From Nematopogon swammerdamellus (lineage: Eukaryota > Arthropoda > Insecta > Lepidoptera > Adelidae), in contig OX336341.1 in NCBI GenBank assembly GCA_946902875.1, forward strand, positions 2,046,001-2,110,000: a stretch of 64,000 bases of DNA, read 5' to 3'. A program made the position numbers and the translations under genes. Positions within the stretch are counted from its first letter, which is position 1; each line of letters starts with the position of its first letter. Of this stretch, positions 55,801 to 62,445 are shown in pieces. The notes under the pieces are model-generated. The model saw only the letters and a program-made list of their open reading frames with translations. It made no database searches and was not told the origin of the DNA.

Positions 55801-57893
55801 ACAGCTGAGATTAAATCAATCAATGTTATGTTTATGAGCTTTAATATTTTGAGTAGATAACTCATACTTTATTATTATTTTTAAAAAGTCTGGTTTTTCT
55901 GGTCCCTTCCCCATTGCCACCCCGGCCTTAGCTCCGCCCCTTAAAATACCTACCGATCAGGTCCGTTTGCCATCCCGGCCAACACTAATGCATTGTTTAT
56001 TGTAAAAATTTACAGTGAACGAAATAATATCTAAACTGGCAGTTTACAAGATAATATAATTTTTTGTGAGTGATTATTTTTTTGTGTTGTCATTTAATAT
56101 GTAAATGTAACAATTGAAAAAGTACCAGGATTACAGCAACGACAAGAAGTTGTGTGCGCGGGAAAAATATTTTATGACATGTTATGTTGTTTACTGATAC
56201 TCTTATCTTCTTATTTTACCCTGGTACTTCAACATCCACCGGTGGTGTGCGGATTTTTAAAAATAAAATCCACATTACATTTTCATAAAAAATCAGAACA
56301 ATACAAGCACCTACGCTTCTTCTACATCTTTATATATTTAAAATAATTTTTTTGCTTTTTGTTCATTTTGTTTATTCTTTTTGTGACAATTTTGAAGTTG
56401 GTTAAATTCGACTTCCAAGATTTGTTTACGTTGTTGTGCGGAACCCTCAGTGTGCTAGTCTGATTCGCACTTGGCCGGTTTTTAGGGGTTCGTAGTCAAC
56501 AAGGAACCCTTATAGTTTCGCCATGTCCGTCCGTCTGTCTGTCCATCTGTCTGTCCGCGGCTTAGCTCAGAGACCCTTAATACTAGAAAGTTGTAAGTCG
56601 GTATGGGTATACATATTAATAACGCCGACAAAGTGGTAAAATAAAAATTTTAACAATACAACAATAGACAACAAAGAAATAAATAAATCTGAAGTTGCGA
56701 GCGAAGTAAAGAAAGGCAGTCGTATTGTTGTCTGGGCAAATATTATATTACTTACATATATATTATTAGCTTAATGAGCGATTCGGGTGAAAAAAATATT
56801 TCCACTAGTCAATACGAGATTTTTTTAAACTGTACTTTTAGTTAAGGTGGGAATCGAGAGTAGTCTGTAGGTATTTTGAGAGGCGGGGCTTAGGCTGAGG
56901 TGGGAATCGCCACGGACCCTTATTGCCAGAAAGGAAGTTCACTTACTGTATTTCTGTGTTTTATGGTAAGTGGGTCAGAACCTTCCTTAAAATAAAATGT
57001 CATTGGGCCGAAAGAAGAAATTTTTTTTTGACAATGTGTCGTGAGAATGGGTCAGAACCTTCCGAGATCCTAAAAGCTTAAATAATAACAATAGTCGAAC
57101 TTTGTATGGATTACCGTCCGACCGTTAAGACTGACCGTGGTTCGTATTCCACATAAAACTCTAGATCCCTTAATATTTCATTTAGAAATTTCCTAAATTA
57201 ATAAGTAAATACCATGTAAATACCAAGTAAATACCATGGAGTTGTTAATACATATTATGTAATAACAATTTTCCCTTACACGCCAGCCATACACTTTACC
57301 CACCATAAACGAGTATATTATTTCCTCTGTGTTACTCACAATCCCAGTTACTTAGGTATGACCGCTAGATAAATTAATAAAAGATGATCATGTTTTTATA
57401 TATATATTTTAATTTTTCATATTACTCAAGTACTGACCAATATATTGGTAATCTGTGGTACTGACATTGCCTATTTTGACAGTCTGCCTTTTCTACAAAT
57501 CCATAGATGATATAACATCTAATCAACAGTAATAATTATTATTATAATTTTTTTTTTTCATTATAATAATTTTCAATGGCTTTTAAGATGCCTTCAACCT
57601 AGTCTTGTAAATAGCTATTGGTTTATTAATGGTGATTTAATGTAACGTTTCAGTCATGGGGACCATGATGCTTATGGTCCCTATGGTATGGACGACTATA
57701 AGTCCATGGACACAATATGATTAAATTTTGTATCATTCATTTGATTTGTATGTTTAGTAAAATTTATAAAATGTTTGATTTTATGTTTCAGATTGGAGTG
57801 ACATCTTTCGGCTCACCTAGTTGTGAGGGAGACAACCCGGCGGGGTACACCAGGGTCACCTCATATACAGAATGGATAAGACGTCTCCTTTAA
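34905..57893 (+). CDS. chymotrypsin-like serine protease, gene 3 (5 exons, 299 aa)
   Basis: Secreted S1A protease precursor, a diverged paralogue of genes 1 and 2. Joined exons are 34905-35120, 43941-44232, 49152-49247, 51064-51257 and 57792-57893 (900 nt with stop). Phases 0, 1, 1, 0 equal those of the other two genes, which supports the join across an 8.8-kb first intron. Signal peptide about residues 1-17. The propeptide ends NPGR57 before IVGG. The triad is His104 (TAAHC), Asp157 (ADDIAMI) and Ser252. The motif reads GGDSGGS, with Ser where nearly all family members have Pro. The 189 equivalent is Gly246. Cysteines 89-105, 224-238 and 248 with one in exon 5 fit the usual bonds. I started at ATG 34905 rather than the upstream in-frame GTG because of the TATA/initiator. 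Exon-2 and exon-4 ends are each followed by tandem copies in the adjoining intron. AATAAA is at 57922-57927. Confidence 0.88.
35154..35571 (-). mobile_element. tRNA-headed SINE, reverse, in gene 3 intron 1
   Basis: Poly-T, GGTATGGGTGCCTGAGTCGG, the tRNA-SINE specific 3' part, the shared core (GGGACCTACAGTTTTACACC), then GATTTGAACCTCGGACCTC, the complement of the B box, and ACCACTCGGCCACCCGTCGC, the complement of the A box. Full length. Confidence 0.87.
35650..35945 (+). pseudogene. RTE-type LINE 3' end with (GATGAT)n tail
   Basis: The + frame reads [36 protein letters not shown] and QQWTDTG then stop, matching the 'W..LGEAY.QQW' C-terminus of RTE-type ORF2 in Lepidoptera. The TGATGATGATGA tail directly after the stop is typical of this clade. 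5'-truncated. Confidence 0.8.
35993..36327 (+). mobile_element. ACCGTG-headed repeat, second body type
   Basis: ACCGTGTGGGGCCGGTACGT and GGCGACTAAGGGATAAGG, then GGGCGACAGGCTCGCCACCT, GTCATGCCATGCAGCAGGTG, GAAACGTGGTGGTCGGTGTT and GCCGATTGTCGGGATTC, ending in TATG repeats. Same head as the SINE at 31115 but a different body. Confidence 0.82.
36528..36862 (+). mobile_element. 5S-type SINE, head truncated
   Basis: Begins CAAGCAACTCTGGACGCGAT within the 5S-like part, then the full common body and an A/T-rich end. Confidence 0.86.
36915..37380. pseudogene. LINE tail in head-to-head inverted arrangement
   Basis: 36940-37203 on the - strand reads [46 protein letters not shown], the C-terminus of a non-LTR ORF2. 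37232-37380 is the same tail on the + strand (GGGCCAGATCCAGAAGGCAG ... GGTGGTGGAAAC). The two copies are joined near 37220 by a (TTA)n tract. Confidence 0.75.
37495..37625 (+). mobile_element. tRNA-SINE 3' fragment
   Basis: CCTCTAGCCCAGTTAGTCAG, CCTTCTCGGAGGTGATATTC and GGCCCCTTTCAGTC correspond to the specific 3' part of the tRNA-headed SINE. Degenerate. Confidence 0.7.
37626..38049. other. intron 1 DNA, nothing recognised
   Basis: AT-rich, with a CG-rich patch near 37930-37970. Confidence 0.35.
38050..38650 (+). repeat. TTTACCCGACTACGGCGAAGCC repeat, second copy, start duplicated
   Basis: The first about 57 bp occur twice in tandem (38050 and 38107). A TATG microsatellite (38155-38200) and the same body as 29780-30130 follow. 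The [11 protein letters not shown] is microsatellite translation. Confidence 0.8.
38700..39036 (+). mobile_element. ACCGTG-headed repeat, second body type
   Basis: Close copy of 35993-36327, with the same head, body and TATG tail. Confidence 0.82.
39132..39549 (+). mobile_element. composite SINE (ACCGTG + 5S head), rearranged
   Basis: Same composite as at 6011-6482: TACCGTGTGGGGTCGGTACT, GTCGACTAAGGGATC, then GTCAGCCTCGGCATCTTAAT, a shortened 5S-like part, the common body and poly-A. Confidence 0.84.
39550..40600 (+). pseudogene. degenerate LINE reverse-transcriptase relic
   Basis: In changing + frames: [17 protein letters not shown] (about 40030), [20 protein letters not shown] and RRAVLIVGD (about 40230-40330). 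These match the same ORF2 tail as 4262-5126. The segment 40438-40590 is closely matched, inverted, at 63858-64000. Several frameshifts and stops. Confidence 0.7.
40585..40935. repeat. degenerate GGCCTCG..TTACTTAC units
   Basis: Contains GGCCTCGCCTTAGTGGCTTA, GGTCTTCCGCCTTG and TCAGTCTTCGGTCTTGCTCT, spaced like diverged inverted units of the 68-bp array at 32172-33612. Confidence 0.45.
40938..41946 (+). mobile_element. SINE (ACCGTG head + common body) split by a hAT element
   Basis: 40938-41075 is the head and the start of the body up to GTGTTGGTAC. 41778-41946 resumes with GTTGGTCGGTGAAATG and the rest of the body. The 702-bp element between them is described separately. Confidence 0.83.
41076..41777. 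mobile_element. non-autonomous hAT-like element
   Basis: Begins CAGGCCCGTCTCTTGAG and ends with the near-complement CTTGAGACGGCCCTG. The inner ends (GGTGCCCGGGGC left; GCGCCCGGGGCGACC right) also pair. The flanks are an imperfect 8-bp duplication, GTTGGTAC and GTTGGTCG. The 120-aa ORF is GC-rich end sequence, not a protein. Confidence 0.75.
41990..42632. repeat. long inverted repeat, about 262-bp arms
   Basis: 41990-42250 and 42371-42632 are inverted copies with very few differences, around a 120-bp loop. Outer ends: AGTTATAAAAAACTAAAACC and its complement. Inner blocks: GGTCGGGCGTTCTTCGTTCA and complement. No ORF. It is either a foldback transposon or a recent inverted duplication; as part of intron 1 RNA it would fold into a long double-stranded stem. 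Confidence 0.88.
42633..43241. other. AT-rich DNA with a LINE-like 3' end
   Basis: 42940-43020 is rich in TATA. 43130-43200 (CTACGGCGTTAAGTTGTACC, AATAAACATATTTTGCTTTG) resembles the LINE-type end at 20200-20265. No gene. Confidence 0.5.
43242..43546 (-). mobile_element. SINE (common body + ACCGTG head), reverse
   Basis: GAAACTGACACGGTTGGCTA, AACTGGACGGAAAACACAAA, then CCCTTAGTCGCCTTTTACGA and GGGGAGAGATGCAGTGGGGC. Confidence 0.85.
43941..44232 (+). CDS. gene 3 exon 2 (His and Asp of the triad)
   Basis: Residues 73-169 plus one base. Contains [19 protein letters not shown] and ADDIAMI. Acceptor TAG ends 43940, donor GTGAGC at 44233, phase 1. Eight codons longer than exon 2 of genes 1 and 2, mostly an [12 protein letters not shown] insertion. 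Confidence 0.9.
44133..45903 (+). repeat. 11-unit tandem array of the exon-2 3' end plus splice donor
   Basis: The first unit is the last 100 bp of functional exon 2 plus 62 bp of intron. Ten more units start at 44295, 44457, 44619, 44781, 44942, 45104, 45266, 45428, 45591 and 45753 (period 162 bp, varying by 1). Every unit keeps the sequence for VVVHNGW and the catalytic-Asp segment (A-D-D), the CAGCAGTGAGC donor and the intronic CTTTATTATCATCTTAATCG. No in-frame acceptor exists in the units, and TAA occurs in each intronic part, so the extra copies are pseudo-exons in intron 2. Confidence 0.93.
45910..46132 (-). repeat. GCCCGCGGCTCCGCCCGC dispersed repeat, reverse
   Basis: Begins AAAATCCAACGTCTGCTTTC and ends GGCAGAGCCGCGGGCACAGC. 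Inverted with respect to the copy at 46490-46703. Confidence 0.75.
46154..46994. repeat. inverted repeat (about 300-bp arms) around a dispersed repeat
   Basis: 46154-46466 and 46704-46994 are inverted copies. They differ mainly in the length of the internal (GA)n/(CT)n tract at 46354-46391 and 46762-46812. The loop, 46490-46703, is a + copy of the GCCCGCGGCTCCGCCC repeat. ORFs rich in SLSL are translations of (CT)n. Confidence 0.85.
47141..48552. repeat. 55-bp minisatellite, about 25 units
   Basis: Unit: ACAAGAACATACACAATCCA, TTAGTGCGACAGAGATATTT, CTTGTTCTAGAGTAG. Units differ by single substitutions (GAGAG or GACAG, TCTTG or TCTCG, CTAGAG or ATAGAG). Each carries AGAACA and TGTTCT half-sites in opposite orientation. 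Lies in intron 2 of gene 3. Confidence 0.95.
48614..49068. mobile_element. MITE with TIRs GTGTAAAAACGGCGAGTACA
   Basis: ACGGTGTAAAAACGGCGAGT near 48619 and ACTCGCCGTTTTAACACGCTGT near 49048 are inverted copies enclosing about 450 bp, including a GC-rich GGGAGGGGCGGGGG block. A relic of the same end (TAAATTTAATGTATTGGCC) appears near 58770. Confidence 0.65.
49152..49247 (+). CDS. gene 3 exon 3
   Basis: Residues 170-201 with split codons at both ends (phase 1 both sides). Contains [10 protein letters not shown] and [10 protein letters not shown]. Acceptor CAG 49149-49151, donor GTAAGA 49248. Confidence 0.88.
49309..50006 (-). mobile_element. ACCGTG-headed repeat split by a tRNA-headed SINE
   Basis: 49309-49550 (CACGATGTATCCCATCAATC, GCACAATACCGACCACCACG, CGCCCTTATGCACGGCATCT) and 49952-50006 (CATTAGTCGCCTTTTCCGAC) are the two halves of one reverse element. 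49551-49951 is a complete reverse tRNA-headed SINE, poly-T to CCACTCAGCCACCCGCCGCT. CTTGTCC and CTTATCC at the junctions may be its target duplication. Confidence 0.82.
50112..50545. mobile_element. rearranged 5S-SINE mosaic
   Basis: 50112-50305 is reverse common body. 50306-50385 is a + 3' end (CACCCGGTGCTATGGGCTGA ... GTTTCCATA). 50405-50543 resumes reverse (GGAAGGGACCTACAGTTTAA ... GCTACCGAGGCTGACA). A piece of one SINE thus sits inverted inside another. Confidence 0.8.
50808..51028 (+). mobile_element. SINE body fragment before exon 4 of gene 3
   Basis: GGTAGGGTTTAACCCGCCCG through GTGTCAGTTTCCATTAAAAA. It ends 35 bp before the exon-4 acceptor, so it lies in the branch-point and pyrimidine-tract neighbourhood. 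Confidence 0.85.
51064..51257 (+). CDS. gene 3 exon 4 (catalytic Ser)
   Basis: Residues 202-266. Contains [15 protein letters not shown] and [11 protein letters not shown] with Ser252. Acceptor CAG 51061-51063, donor GTCAGT 51258 (weaker than GTGAGT), phase 0. Confidence 0.88.
51126..52280 (+). repeat. 7-unit tandem array of the exon-4 3' end plus splice donor
   Basis: Unit 1 (51126-51288) is the 3' part of exon 4 plus 31 bp of intron 4. Six further units carry donors GTCAGT at 51420, 51583, 51745, 51908, 52071 and 52238 (period 162-163 bp, the last 167). All keep the codons for PCGGDSGG. Units 2 and 4 share a 1-bp deletion after GGCGGG, hinting at amplification as pairs. Each junction forms CTGCAG, a possible acceptor, but using it in the incoming phases shifts the frame or hits TAG. 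They look like pseudo-exons. Confidence 0.93.
52281..53041. other. intron 4 DNA, nothing recognised
   Basis: AT-rich, with a short SINE-like tail near 52418-52440 (AGAAACGGACACGGTTGG) that then stops. No coding signal. Confidence 0.4.
53042..53271. repeat. inverted repeat with about 62-bp arms
   Basis: 53042-53105 (TTTATATATTAATATTATTT ... TTCGACTGTGTTGTCG) and 53211-53271 are inverted copies around a roughly 105-bp loop. No ORF; MITE-like. Confidence 0.82.
53414..53543. repeat. 130-bp palindromic MITE, copy B
   Basis: Near-perfect palindrome: GCAGGTCTATTCTTGTAAAT ... ATTTACAAGAATAGACCTGC, centre near 53478. Same family as 87-216; this copy has far fewer mismatches between arms. Confidence 0.88.
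53544..55017. other. intron 4 DNA, poly-C tracts
   Basis: 54040-54080 and 54155-54200 share TCAGTTGGTCACCTTC or CCAGTTGGTCACCTTC (old direct duplication). Long C runs at 54666-54691 and 54757-54772 are unusual. The apparent Pro-rich ORF across them is not credible as a gene. Confidence 0.5.
55018..55256 (-). repeat. GCCCGCGGCTCCGCCCGC dispersed repeat, reverse
   Basis: AATAAAATCCAAGGTCTGCT through GGGCGGAGCCGCGGGCACAG, with the GTCTGAGTGTCTGAGTGTAT microsatellite. Full-length copy. Confidence 0.78.
55612..56919. mobile_element. TIR element with 8-bp target duplication
   Basis: The left end GAGTCCGTGTCGATTCCCAC and the inverted right end (GTGGGAATCGCCACGGACCC) belong to about 75-bp inverted ends. 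They are flanked by TTATTGCC at 55604-55611 and 56920-56927. The interior has two related CCCCGCC...AAAATACCTAC blocks and a GGGTTCGTAGTC-type repeat near 56440-56610, with no transposase. The 8-bp duplication suggests a non-autonomous hAT-like element. Confidence 0.82.
56928..57791 (+). other. end of gene 3 intron 4
   Basis: 57110-57175 is a small SINE fragment (CGACCGTTAAGACTGACCGT, GGTTCGTATTCCACATAAAA). Otherwise AT-rich. 57645-57700 (TCAGTCATGGGGACCATGAT) resembles 63630-63670. Confidence 0.5.
57792..57893 (+). CDS. gene 3 exon 5
   Basis: Residues 267-299 and TAA. Contains [20 protein letters not shown] and ends WIRRLL. Acceptor TTTCAG ends 57791. Confidence 0.9.
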   Translation: MGVTSFGSPSCEGDNPAGYTRVTSYTEWIRRLL

Positions 57894-57921
57894 TTTGTGG
57901 AGATAGCGACACCTATCCCAC

Positions 57922-57927
57922 AATAAA
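57922..57927 (+). terminator. polyadenylation signal of gene 3
   Basis: AATAAA 29 bp after the stop codon. Confidence 0.75.
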
Positions 57928-58197
57928 GAAGATTGATAATAAACGTACAACGCTTCGCGACATACATAACCAACAGAATGATTTATAATCACCCCGTGAG
58001 ATGGTGCTTACAACAAAAACGTCAAATCTTATATGTATCTATAACACCCTGTTGAAATCCTTTCTACGCTCTATATACTGGATTTTGCAACTTTTTATTT
58101 AAAGGAATTCAGAAAAAAAGTTATTTCACTTTTTTGTTACTATTACAGTATATACTATATATATACTATTACATACTATATATATATATACTATTAC

Positions 58198-58632
58198 AGT
58201 ATAGCCAGCAATCCAGGGAAGTCTCCGGTATGGCACCTACCTTCTCGGAGGTGATATTGGCTGGTCGGAGCATGCGCTTTGGCCCCTCCGTTTCAGCCAT
58301 ACCGGATTACATTTTTTTTATTTTTTTTTATGGAAACTGACACGGTTGGCTACATCACCTACAACGTCCGTGATGTCAGCCCATAACACCGGGTGAACTA
58401 GGTGCCATGTCAGTGCTTCCCCCTTTGATCGTGCCGGCTACACTGAACTGGTCGGAAAACACAAACTATTTACATAGCCGTTTTAACCGACGTTTCATTT
58501 AGTGCGGTGGTACCAACCCGGGCGGGTTAAACCCTACCACCAAGTAATATTAGGAGGGAAGGGACCTACAGTTTTACGAGGAATCCGAACCTCGGTCAGC
58601 CTCCAACGGTCAGCGGTCACCCATCCAAGTAC
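58198..58632. mobile_element. two SINE pieces, tail to tail
   Basis: 58198-58318 is the + 3' part of a tRNA-headed SINE (GGCACCTACCTTCTCGGAGG, GCATGCGCTTTGGCCCCTCC). 58321-58632 is a reverse 5S-type SINE from poly-T to GCGGTCACCCATCCAAGTAC, its head cut off. Confidence 0.82.
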
Positions 58633-59399
58633 ATAAAAAATTACATAAATTTACAATTACATAAAAAAAATAAAAAAACTTATGTCGAGAGGCACAATGT
58701 CTACGCGGAACGATTCAGCTTAGTGTTAAAAAAAAACTATTGACACCTATTGATCCCAATAGGATTATTTCCTAAATTTAATGTATTGGCCATTACAACA
58801 CCCTCTTTATGTACAATTATCTCACAGAAGAGCATAGGGCACTCGCCCATACAACATCAGCTGCACATGTGGAGGGAGCCTGAGGGGACACAACACCGCT
58901 TCACCTAGAAGTGTACAATTTATTAATCAACCACCTATAATACAGCCATCAATGGCCAGTTTAGGTGGGGTGGGAGTTATCATTATATGTCTATCTAAAA
59001 CATGCAATACCTAATGAAAAAAAAAATATGTGAGAATAATATTATTTGCATATTTTTTAGAATTAACTATTAAAAACTTTTTTACTTTTACTTTTTACTT
59101 TTGCTTTACTTTTACCTTTTACCCTCATTCCTCTACAAATGATTGCGTGCTTCAATTCAATATCCGTCAGAGTGCTCCGTTCCGTATGCTAACTCGGAGG
59201 TCCTTTTTTTTAAACAGTGGCAACCAAACGAATAGGAAATTCGTTTATTACTGCCAGTATCCAGTGACGGCGCTGCACTTGATTACTTATAATAATAAAA
59301 CGAAATAATTTTGAAAGGAACGAGACATTTTAATTTACTAGTTTGCATGCACAAATTCTGGTAGAATAGACACACAGTCATGCTCTTGGCGGAACCTTG
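58633..59399. other. intergenic, no gene seen
   Basis: 58740-58800 carries a relic of the end of the MITE at 48614-49068 (TTTCCTAAATTTAATGTATT). The rest is unassigned. Confidence 0.4.
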
Positions 59400-59845
59400 T
59401 TACGCTCACTTGTCAACTCCCGCCTCGCTCTCAACTGACGCGAAGAGCGAGAGAGAGGACTGCGTCACATTCACATACGAACGAGTCCTTCATCGCAAGA
59501 GAGTTTTGCTGCAGCTGTGACGGACGGCACTATGCGAGTTTTCTCCCAAAACAGAGATTATTAACCTGTTTTGGTGGTTTAAAAAAAATAACCAGGGTTA
59601 AATTACAGAAGATGCATCTTCTTTAATTTAACCCTAACCTAATGTTGAGGCGGTGCATGTCGTTTTTATTAAACTCCCATAGTGCAGTTTGGCTGCTACC
59701 ACAGCAGCTGCGTCAAAGCTCTCCTGCGATGAAGGAATCGTGCGTCACATCCATTCGACACACTCGCTCTCACTCAACTGACCTGAAGAGCGAGAGAGAA
59801 ATGCGGTCACATCCATCCGACGTTAGTTTGACAGTCGACAAAGTG
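59400..59845. repeat. foldback element with diverged arms
   Basis: The centre at 59596-59636 is a palindrome (GGGTTAAATTACAGAAGATGCATC and complement). Outward, CGAGTCCTTCATCGCAAGAG (left) pairs with CTCCTGCGATGAAGGAATCG (right), and GCTGCAGCTG regions also pair. Arms are about 200 bp with many mismatches. Confidence 0.65.
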
Positions 59846-60105
59846 AGGTGAGAGTGAGACTAAGAGACTGGCCACATTTTTGGAGATCACATTTTCTTGT
59901 CATGTCATCTCCTCTGCAGAAAAAAACTTCTCCGTACGATCTTCTCTTAACATTGCACTCTCACATCCCTATATAATAGACAGGATGAATAGCTCCTATA
60001 CCACCAATTTTTTTATTTCAATACATAAAAAAATATTTTACATAAAAAAAAGCCCAAGGTCCAAAAAAAATTATATAGGTTTTACTCCCTATATGATACA
60101 GAACT
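59846..60105. other. intergenic, nothing recognised
   Basis: AT-rich with A runs. No feature. Confidence 0.35.
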
Positions 60106-60431
60106 AGCTTTTGCCCGCGACTTCGTCCGCGTGGAGTTTAAAAAAAGAACAGAATTCAAAATTGAAGTTTTTATGTGACGTTGACAGGCTTTTGTTTTTC
60201 TTGTCTTTTATATTCTCTCTCTCCCGTCCATACTATACTTTATTTGATACTGCTGATCCCTAAGGCTATTTAGCGTGATGGTATATAGCCTATATGTTAT
60301 TTTGATGTATAAGCTATAGTACTGTAAAGTCGCATCAAAATCCGTTCAGTAGTTTTTGCGTGAAAGAGGAACAAAGATCCATACATCCATGCATCCTCAC
60401 AAACTTTCGCGTTTATAATAATAGTAGGATA
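60106..60431 (+). repeat. GCCCGCGACTTCGTCCGCG dispersed repeat
   Basis: TAGCTTTTGCCCGCGACTTC through AATCCGTTCAGTAGTTTTTG and CTTTCGCGTTTATAATAATA, ending GTAGGAT. It is a longer member of the family at 29388 and the most typical lepidopteran form. Confidence 0.8.
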
Positions 60432-60692
60432 GAAAGCTCGTGGGGTTTCCGATTTACATTCAAATTTAGAAATTTTAACAGCAATTCTTAGTGAAATACA
60501 CAAAAAATTAAACTGCTCTCTTTCGGTGTAAACGACGACGTCGACTCTTTGGGGCCCTCATCGAGCCGGGGACCCTGGGCTCGTGCCGAATAATTTTACA
60601 GGTTTATTACATGTATTCAAAAAATAATATTGAATTTTATTTATTAAAAAAAAAATTTGTTGTCTGTGAAGTCGGTTTACGGACGATAGTTT

Positions 60693-60971
60693 TACGTGAT
60701 AACGTCATAAAGAAACACAGCTTTATGAATTACCGTATTTTTTCGTACGGCACCCCTATCGCTGCCGTACGCCGTACATTTGTCAATTTCCAGCCTCGAT
60801 TACCGTACGATACGGCAATTACCGAACGTTTGGCAACACTGCCGCTTGGGCCGATTGTGCCTCTCTATCGCTTGTTACGCGCTCTCGCTTGCACACATAG
60901 GCTCAGATGGAACGTGACACTTTTTCGTGCGTGCAGCCGGTGTTCATCAATTTATAAGACGTTATCACGTT
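60693..60971. mobile_element. MITE with ACGTGATAACGTC inverted ends
   Basis: TACGTGATAACGTCATAAAG at the left and the inverted CTTATAAATTGAT..GACGTTATCACGT form at the right enclose about 280 bp with several CCGTACG motifs. No transposase. Confidence 0.7.
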
Positions 60972-61435
60972 AAAAAGTTCTAGCTAAATAAAAATATGTC
61001 ATTACTTTTACGCCAACCTGTAGTAATGTAAGGGAAGGTCCCTACAGTTTTAGATGGAATCCGAACCGCGACCAGCCCCAACGGTCGAATTGTCACCAGG
61101 CACCTGAAGATTTACATAAATCGACGTTTCGCCCGCTACGCCACGGCAGGCCTCACGCACTGTATGTACTTGCGCGCGCTAACTACCTACCGCCCGACGG
61201 GCCGCCGGCGGTCTATTTCAGTGGAAATTCATCAACCGGGCGAAGTATACATAGACGCTCGCCCACGCAACTGCGCGCAGCTGCAAAGCAATAAGCACTT
61301 TACACTCGATCGTTAAGGTACATTTTCGCACGCAGCGATTGGCGACGTGAAGCAGTAGGCTAATAAAGCCCGAAGGTAGGAACATTTTCTATGGAGTGAT
61401 TTATCTGTTACGAAGTAACTATTAAGTAATCTGTG
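60972..61435. other. intergenic with a SINE fragment
   Basis: 61020-61095 is a short reverse SINE piece (AGGTCCCTACAGTTTTA, GAATCCGAACCGCGACCAGC). 61125-61300 is locally CG-rich with no feature assigned. Confidence 0.5.
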
Positions 61436-61590
61436 GTCACGGGCTTCTTCAGAGACTGCGGGAGCTCCTGGAGCCGACGTCTGGTGTCCGTTGTACCAGA
61501 CGTAAATTTCGTCAAATTTGACGTCTGGTACAACGGACACCAGACGTGTCGGCTCCAGGAACTCCCGCAGTCCCTGAAGAAGCCCGTGAC
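61436..61590. repeat. 155-bp near-perfect palindrome
   Basis: Starts GTCACGGGCTTCTTCAGAGA and ends with the complement. The inner arms GACGTCTGGTGTCCGTTGTA pair almost perfectly with a very short centre (near AATTTCGTCAAATT). No ORF. Confidence 0.88.
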
Positions 61591-62194
61591 GTAGCGGGCG
61601 ACACGTCGACTTCAGTACCTACTGTTAATCCGTTAACATTTAAAATTAATATAATCAATAAACTTAAAAACATTAGAAACTGTCACCAGTCGATGCACTG
61701 ACTGCGACCGGATGTGCACCATGTAGTCATGATTGCAATACCGAGCCGCCAAGGTTGACGACAGTAATCGCTTGTTTTCGATGCATCGGTGTTAATCTCT
61801 GGCTTAGGAATGATAAAAAGTGTGTTTAAATTATGATTATACGTCAATAAATCGATCAACCTGCTTAAGCTTAATGATATAAACACAATTAAGTAGATTA
61901 TGAAAACGGAATAACCCACAAATTTACCCAGAGTCAGTTTGATAAGACAAAAATATAATAAACACAAGAGCAAACTCTACTATAGAGAGGGTTCCGTAAA
62001 ACAACAAGGTAGGTACGAGCGCCTTCATGTTGTTGGGGATTGTTTGTCTTCAATATATAAGTCAAATACAACCAACTCAAGAACAACAGATTCAGATTCA
62101 GATTTTTTATTTATAATAATTTATCATATTACAAGTCAACAATGTACCTACATAATGTCACAATCATTCATTTCATTGCACATTTATTTTTTAT
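61591..62194. other. intergenic, nothing recognised
   Basis: AT-rich. 62094-62112 holds an AGATTCAGATTCAGATTTTT tail belonging to the LINE fragment that follows on the - strand. Confidence 0.4.
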
Positions 62195-62445
62195 CCATTT
62201 TAGAAATCATCACGGTCTAAGAACTCCTCTGCGGAGTAGTATGCTTTGGTGACCAGAAACTCCTTGAGCTTAGATGAGAAGATACCGTCCGAAGGTGCAT
62301 TTCGAATAGATTCACTCAGCCTATTCCAGATCGTGGGCCCAACCGATTTTGTAAGATGATGCTTTAAACTACATAGTTGGTCGCGAGATCGAGTCAGGTA
62401 GCTGTGACTGACTCCGTTGATCTGAAACAGGCTGAGGTTCACTGG
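62095..62445 (-). pseudogene. LINE ORF2 C-terminal fragment
   Basis: The - strand frame 62442-62200 reads VSHSYLTRSRDQL, VGPTIWNRLSESIRN and FSSKLKEFLVTKAYYS then stop. This is the typical C-terminus of Jockey/CR1-type ORF2 (Y.TR, G...WN.LP..IR, FK..LK..L). The 3' UTR ends in ATCTGAATCTGAATCT repeats. 5'-truncated. Confidence 0.82.
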
